A DNA stretch of 8,807 bases from Candidatus Magasanikbacteria bacterium RIFCSPHIGHO2_02_FULL_50_9b. GTDB lineage: Bacteria > Patescibacteriota > Patescibacteriia > Magasanikbacterales > 2-02-FULL-50-9b. A model generated the notes under the pieces. The model did not search any database, had not been told where the DNA came from, and was given only the letters and a program-made list of their open reading frames with translations. Shown piece by piece: positions 6,064-8,807 of the stretch (positions are counted from its first letter, which is position 1; every line of letters starts with the position of its first letter). The stretch covers positions 38,991 to 47,797 of the forward strand of contig MFQD01000038.1 in the NCBI GenBank assembly GCA_001782975.1, written 5' to 3'. A program made the translations under genes and the position numbers.

Positions 6064-7464
6064 CTAGTATAGCACAGGTGCGACCGTTTGACCGCTCGGC
6101 GTATCAGAAACATCCCAACCTAATTTTTTTATTTCCTCACGCAGCGCGTCTGACGTCGCCCATTGCTTCTCGGCTCTTGCTGCGGCACGTTTTTTTACGA
6201 GCGCCGTAACCATCGGTGGCACGGCGACAACAGCGTGTTTTTCTTTTCTAAGATTCAATCCAAAAACTTCATCGAATTTTAAAATTGTTGCACGTTTATC
6301 TGCAGGCTCGAATGTACCATTCAGCACATCCCACAAAACAGCAATCGCACGAGGCATATTAAGGTCATCAGCAATCGCGTCATCGAATTTTTTGAGCTTG
6401 TCAGTAATAATTTTTCCGCCACGACGCGGCGCTGAAAGAATAAACGTCACAATCTGCTGGTGTGCGGTGCGCGCCGCTGCCAACGATTCTACGCTGACGG
6501 ATAGCTCTTTTCGGTAGTGTGTTTGTAGCGTGAGGTAGCGGTAATCAAGCGGACTAAAATTGTTTTCGCGAATCCACGTCATTGTTTTTACATTGCCTTT
6601 TGATTTTGACATTTTTTCCTCACCCTCAAGTACGAACGCACCATGCACCCAATAGCGTACAAATTGCTTGTGGGTGACTGATTCTGCTTGCGCAATTTCA
6701 TTCGTGTGATGTACAGGAATTAAATCAATGCCGCCCAGGTGAATATCGATCGTGCTGCCCAGATATTTCATTGCCATGGCCGAACACTCGATGTGCCAAC
6801 CGGGAAAGCCAACACCCCACGGCGACTGCCATTCCATTTGGCGCGCAACGCCGGGCGCGGCAAATTTCCACAGCGCAAAATCCTGCGGATTTTTTTTATC
6901 ACCAAGTGCAACGCGTTTGCCTGCCTGCAATCGAACAGACGCCAATCCCGCGAGTGCACCATACGTATTGCATTTTTTTACATTAAAATAAATGCCATCG
7001 CTCGTGTGATAGGTGAAACCGAGCCGCTCAAGTTTTTTCACCAACGCGATTTGTTCCACGATGTGTTCAGTCGCGCGCGTCCATTTGAACGGCGGAATAT
7101 TGTTCAATGATTGTATGTCTGCTCGATAGAGTTTTTCATATTTACGTGCGACTTGCAGTGCCGTCAACCCCTCACGTCGCGCGCCAATTTGCATTCGATC
7201 CTCGCCGGTTCCGCCTACGTCATCCGTCAAATGACCGACATCGGTGATATTGGTAATGTGCTTCACCGCATATCCGAAATGCAGCAGCGTTCGTTTCAAC
7301 AGATCAACGGTCATTGCCGTTCTGAAATTTCCGATGTGCTGATCGTGGTAGACGGTTGGCCCACAGTTGTACATCGTCACCGTCTTTTTTTTCAGCGGTT
7401 TAAAAACTTCCTTTGTACGAGTCAAGGTGTTGAAAAGCGAAAGTTGATTCAAATGGTTTTTCAT
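6064..7464 (-). CDS. cysS: Cysteine--tRNA ligase
   Basis: Class I aminoacyl-tRNA synthetase that charges tRNA-Cys, cytoplasmic and essential. The 466 residues are close to the usual length (E. coli 461). Visible motifs are MYNCGPTVYHDQHIGN with the HIGH-type signature HIGN at 43-46, the active-site zinc ligands C34, C227, H252 and E256 (spacing as in E. coli C28, C209, H234, E238), GWHIECSAMA, and KMSKS at 284-288. The C-terminal part carries the DALR-type helical region and the usual end, WATSDALREEIKKLGWDVSD. The frame is open back to an ATG at 7632, but that would extend into pilM. The ATG at 7464 places LSLFNTLTRTKEVFKPL where the family begins, so I use it. No Shine-Dalgarno is visible. 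It is probably the first gene of the minus-strand cluster, with a promoter in the divergent gap before pilM. Confidence 0.97.
   Translation of the reverse strand: MKNHLNQLSLFNTLTRTKEVFKPLKKKTVTMYNCGPTVYHDQHIGNFRTAMTVDLLKRTLLHFGYAVKHITNITDVGHLTDDVGGTGEDRMQIGARREGLTALQVARKYEKLYRADIQSLNNIPPFKWTRATEHIVEQIALVKKLERLGFTYHTSDGIYFNVKKCNTYGALAGLASVRLQAGKRVALGDKKNPQDFALWKFAAPGVARQMEWQSPWGVGFPGWHIECSAMAMKYLGSTIDIHLGGIDLIPVHHTNEIAQAESVTHKQFVRYWVHGAFVLEGEEKMSKSKGNVKTMTWIRENNFSPLDYRYLTLQTHYRKELSVSVESLAAARTAHQQIVTFILSAPRRGGKIITDKLKKFDDAIADDLNMPRAIAVLWDVLNGTFEPADKRATILKFDEVFGLNLRKEKHAVVAVPPMVTALVKKRAAARAEKQWATSDALREEIKKLGWDVSDTPSGQTVAPVLY
6066..6074 (-). promoter_or_regulatory. Extended -10 box inside the cysS stop region, driving the small protein and ATPase
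   Basis: On the minus strand the last cysS codons and stop, GTG CTA TAC TAG, contain TGC-TATACT (hexamer at 6066-6071). The ATG of the small protein begins eight bases after the hexamer. No convincing -35 is seen. An internal promoter here would allow the small protein and ATPase to be made independently of cysS. Confidence 0.5.
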
Positions 7465-7513
7465 AGAAGTGTGCTGCCGAAGGAGCGTGAGCAGACAACA
7501 TAAGTTCTGCACA

Positions 7514-7542
7514 AGTTTACCACTCTTATCCCCAGAATTCAA
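7514..7542 (-). promoter_or_regulatory. Promoter of cysS
   Basis: On the minus strand: -35 TTGAAT (7537-7542), a 17-base spacer, and extended -10 TGG-TAAACT with the hexamer at 7514-7519. The leader to the cysS ATG would be about 44 bases. It overlaps the pilM promoter on the other strand, so the two may interfere with each other. The short inverted repeat CCAGA/TCTGG (7532-7536 and 7545-7549) covers part of both. Confidence 0.5.
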
Positions 7543-7546
7543 AATC

Positions 7547-7555
7547 TGGTATACT
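7547..7555 (+). promoter_or_regulatory. Extended -10 promoter of pilM
   Basis: TGG-TATACT with the hexamer at 7550-7555, twelve bases before the pilM ATG. The -35 position (around 7527-7532, TTATCC) is poor. The predicted transcription start is around 7562, leaving a leader of about six bases with no ribosome-binding site. Confidence 0.6.
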
Positions 7556-7567
7556 GTTGCAACGCCT

Positions 7568-8647
7568 ATGTTATTTTTTGAATCAAAGCCATCGCAGTTT
7601 GTGGGAATCGATCTTGGGTCTGGGGGAATCAAACTCGTCGAACTCCGCGCTCAAAATAAGCGGCCATATCTTTTCACCTATGGGTTTTCAGATCAACGCG
7701 TCCCGTTCCGTGCGGCGCGAACCGATGAGGAGCGTGCGGCGTCCATTGACGCAACAGCAGCGATGATCAAACAAGTTGCGCTGAGTGCGAAGACGGCGTC
7801 AACCGCAGCTGTTGCTTCACTCTCACAGCGCGATGTGTTTGCCACCATCATCAGCATACCGCAGGTGAGTGCAAAAGATTTTTCTTCAACAGTTGCGCAC
7901 GAGATTGAAAAACTTCTTCCATTTCCACTGGCCGAAGCGCAGCTTGATACGCGTAAAATCGATCCACTACCGAGTGAGTCGGAATTATACAAAAAAACAG
8001 ATCGAGTGTTTGTGACAGCGGCTCGTCGCAAAGTCATACAGATGTACTCAGAAGTTTTCAGCAAAGCCGGTTTTAAACTGCAAGCAATTGAAACAGAAAC
8101 ATTTGCGTCAATCAGGTCGCTCGTCGGGAGCGATCCAAATCCTGTGCTCATCATTGACATGGGAAAATCATTCACGAGCTTCACTTTTGTCATCCGAACC
8201 GTGCCGCTCGTTGATGTGGTCATTGAAGTGGGAGGGGATGCCGTGAACCAAATACTCGGACGCGCGTGGAACAAGTCGCCTGATGAAGTCGAGCAGATGA
8301 AAGTCGATTTGTTTGAAGACACCGACGCGAGCAATGACACCAAAATTGAAGAAATGCTTCAACCAATCCATTCGCCGATCATCAAGGAAATTGAAATTGT
8401 TTTTGAAACAGCGCGGCGCAGCGCAATGGGAACCATGACGCGGCCTGACAAAATAATTTTATCAGGTGGAGCGGCACAGTGTCCGGCGCTTGCAAAAAAA
8501 ATCGAATCGCATTTTTCAATTCGAACATACACCGGCGACCCGTGGACGCGCGTCATGTCTCCACCTGGATTAAAGCCAGTGCTTGACCGCATTGGCACGC
8601 GGTTCGCCGTGGCGATTGGTCTCGCGGAACGCATGATTTTGAATTAA
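7568..8647 (+). CDS. pilM: Type IV pilus assembly protein PilM (actin-like ATPase)
   Basis: A cytoplasmic actin/FtsA-like protein that, in known type IV pilus systems, binds PilN and links the inner-membrane assembly platform to the motor ATPases. The 359 residues are the usual length. Visible motifs are the N-terminal phosphate loop FVGIDLGSGGIKLVEL (11-26), the IEKLLPFPLAEAQLD segment (113-127) typical of PilM, the second phosphate loop VLIIDMGKSFTSFTF (193-207), and the adenosine motif IILSGGAAQCPAL (about 296-308). An upstream in-frame ATG at 7469 adds 33 residues unlike the family and lies before the promoter, so the start at 7568 is preferred. It is divergent from cysS, and the prepilin gene follows after nine bases, so the two are probably one transcript. 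PilN and PilO are not next to it within the window; they may lie beyond the right edge. Confidence 0.94.
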   Translation: MLFFESKPSQFVGIDLGSGGIKLVELRAQNKRPYLFTYGFSDQRVPFRAARTDEERAASIDATAAMIKQVALSAKTASTAAVASLSQRDVFATIISIPQVSAKDFSSTVAHEIEKLLPFPLAEAQLDTRKIDPLPSESELYKKTDRVFVTAARRKVIQMYSEVFSKAGFKLQAIETETFASIRSLVGSDPNPVLIIDMGKSFTSFTFVIRTVPLVDVVIEVGGDAVNQILGRAWNKSPDEVEQMKVDLFEDTDASNDTKIEEMLQPIHSPIIKEIEIVFETARRSAMGTMTRPDKIILSGGAAQCPALAKKIESHFSIRTYTGDPWTRVMSPPGLKPVLDRIGTRFAVAIGLAERMILN

Positions 8648-8656
8648 ACACATGCT

Positions 8657-8807
8657 ATGAAATCACGACACACACCAAATGGATTCACCATACTCGAGTT
8701 GCTCATCGTACTTGCGGCAGTTGGGCTTCTCGTATTGCTCGGTTCAATTTTGCTCGGCACAGCGCGCGAACGGGCGCGCGATGCAAAACGATTATCAGAT
8801 TTGGACA
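8657..8807 (+). CDS. Type IV prepilin-like protein, 3' end cut by the window
   Basis: Only the first 50 residues are visible. They begin MKSRHTPNGFTILELLIVLA, a class III signal peptide. Prepilin peptidase (PilD) would cut after Gly9 and methylate Phe10, and Glu14 is the conserved +5 glutamate that guides pilin assembly. The hydrophobic helix spans about 10-34. After it comes ARERARDAKRLSDLD, the ARxxARDxKRxSDL pattern common in CPR pilins. It starts nine bases after the pilM stop. The nearby ATG at 8652 is followed at once by a stop, so the ATG at 8657 is the start. No Shine-Dalgarno is seen. Whether it is the major pilin or a minor one cannot be told without the C-terminal domain. Confidence 0.92.
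   Translation, partial: MKSRHTPNGFTILELLIVLAAVGLLVLLGSILLGTARERARDAKRLSDLD

Noticed and set aside
7465..7513. T-box or cysteine riboswitch in the cysS leader
   Set aside because: The leader is under 50 bases, with no T-box motif, specifier stem or antiterminator visible.
7469..7567. Extended pilM start at 7469
   Set aside because: The added residues are not PilM-like, and the extended -10 at 7550-7555 lies downstream of that start.
7465..7632. Extended cysS start at 7632 (522 residues)
   Set aside because: The extra 56 residues are unlike CysRS, would overlap the pilM start, and lie upstream of the likely cysS promoter. The ATG at 7464 fits the family start.
7693..8343. 216-codon minus-strand open frame inside pilM
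   Set aside because: It is antisense to a well-supported pilM gene and has a Ser/Ala/Thr-rich composition typical of a shadow frame.
1..8807. Alternative genetic code (UGA as glycine)
   Set aside because: TGA ends the ATPase and the small protein at sensible positions, and no gene needs in-frame TGA to read through.
1..8807. CRISPR array, insertion sequence or phage genes
   Set aside because: No spaced direct repeats, transposase, integrase or phage structural motifs are visible.

Overview
The window looks like chromosomal DNA from a bacterium of the Candidate Phyla Radiation (Patescibacteria). That call is an inference. It rests on very tight gene packing, a pilM gene followed by a prepilin of the ARxxARDxKRxSDL type, a large membrane-anchored TraD/VirD4-like ATPase paired with a small conserved helical protein of a kind I associate with CPR genomes, and near absence of Shine-Dalgarno sequences. 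TAA, TAG and TGA all serve as stops, so the UGA-recoding lineages (Gracilibacteria, Absconditabacteria) are unlikely. No 16S or ribosomal protein gene is present to test the placement.

Layout from left to right. A 5'-truncated tRNA-dihydrouridine synthase gene on the + strand (1-734) converges with a minus-strand gene for a membrane-anchored FAM173/aKMT-like methyltransferase (740-1246). Upstream of the methyltransferase lies an 87-bp nested palindrome (1267-1353). Next come an A/T-rich perfect hairpin (1355-1394), which probably terminates the tRNA transcript, and a minus-strand tRNA-Gln(CTG) with encoded CCA (1394-1467). A compact minus-strand cluster then runs from right to left: cysS (7464-6064), a small conserved protein (6057-5584), the TraD/VirD4-like ATPase (5566-3041) and dnaX (2998-1499). 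Gaps inside the cluster are 6, 17 and 42 bases. To the right, pilM (7568-8647) and the start of a type IV prepilin gene (8657 to the window edge) run on the + strand, divergent from cysS. No stretch over 300 bases lacks a gene.

Functional themes are translation and tRNA biology (dus, tRNA-Gln, cysS), the replication clamp loader (dnaX), and a surface or transfer module. The last comprises PilM as the cytoplasmic actin-like pilus platform protein, a prepilin, and the TraD-like DNA-pump ATPase with its small partner. The pilus and ATPase genes are on opposite strands but sit either side of cysS, so a link to DNA uptake is possible but unproven.

The most noteworthy non-coding signals are the palindrome at 1267-1353, whose arms share a 10-bp core with the T-arm of the neighbouring tRNA-Gln, and a recurring promoter style. 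Extended -10 boxes of the form TGN-TANANT occur at six starts. Four of them lie only 6 to 12 bases from the start codon, which suggests leaderless or near-leaderless mRNAs.
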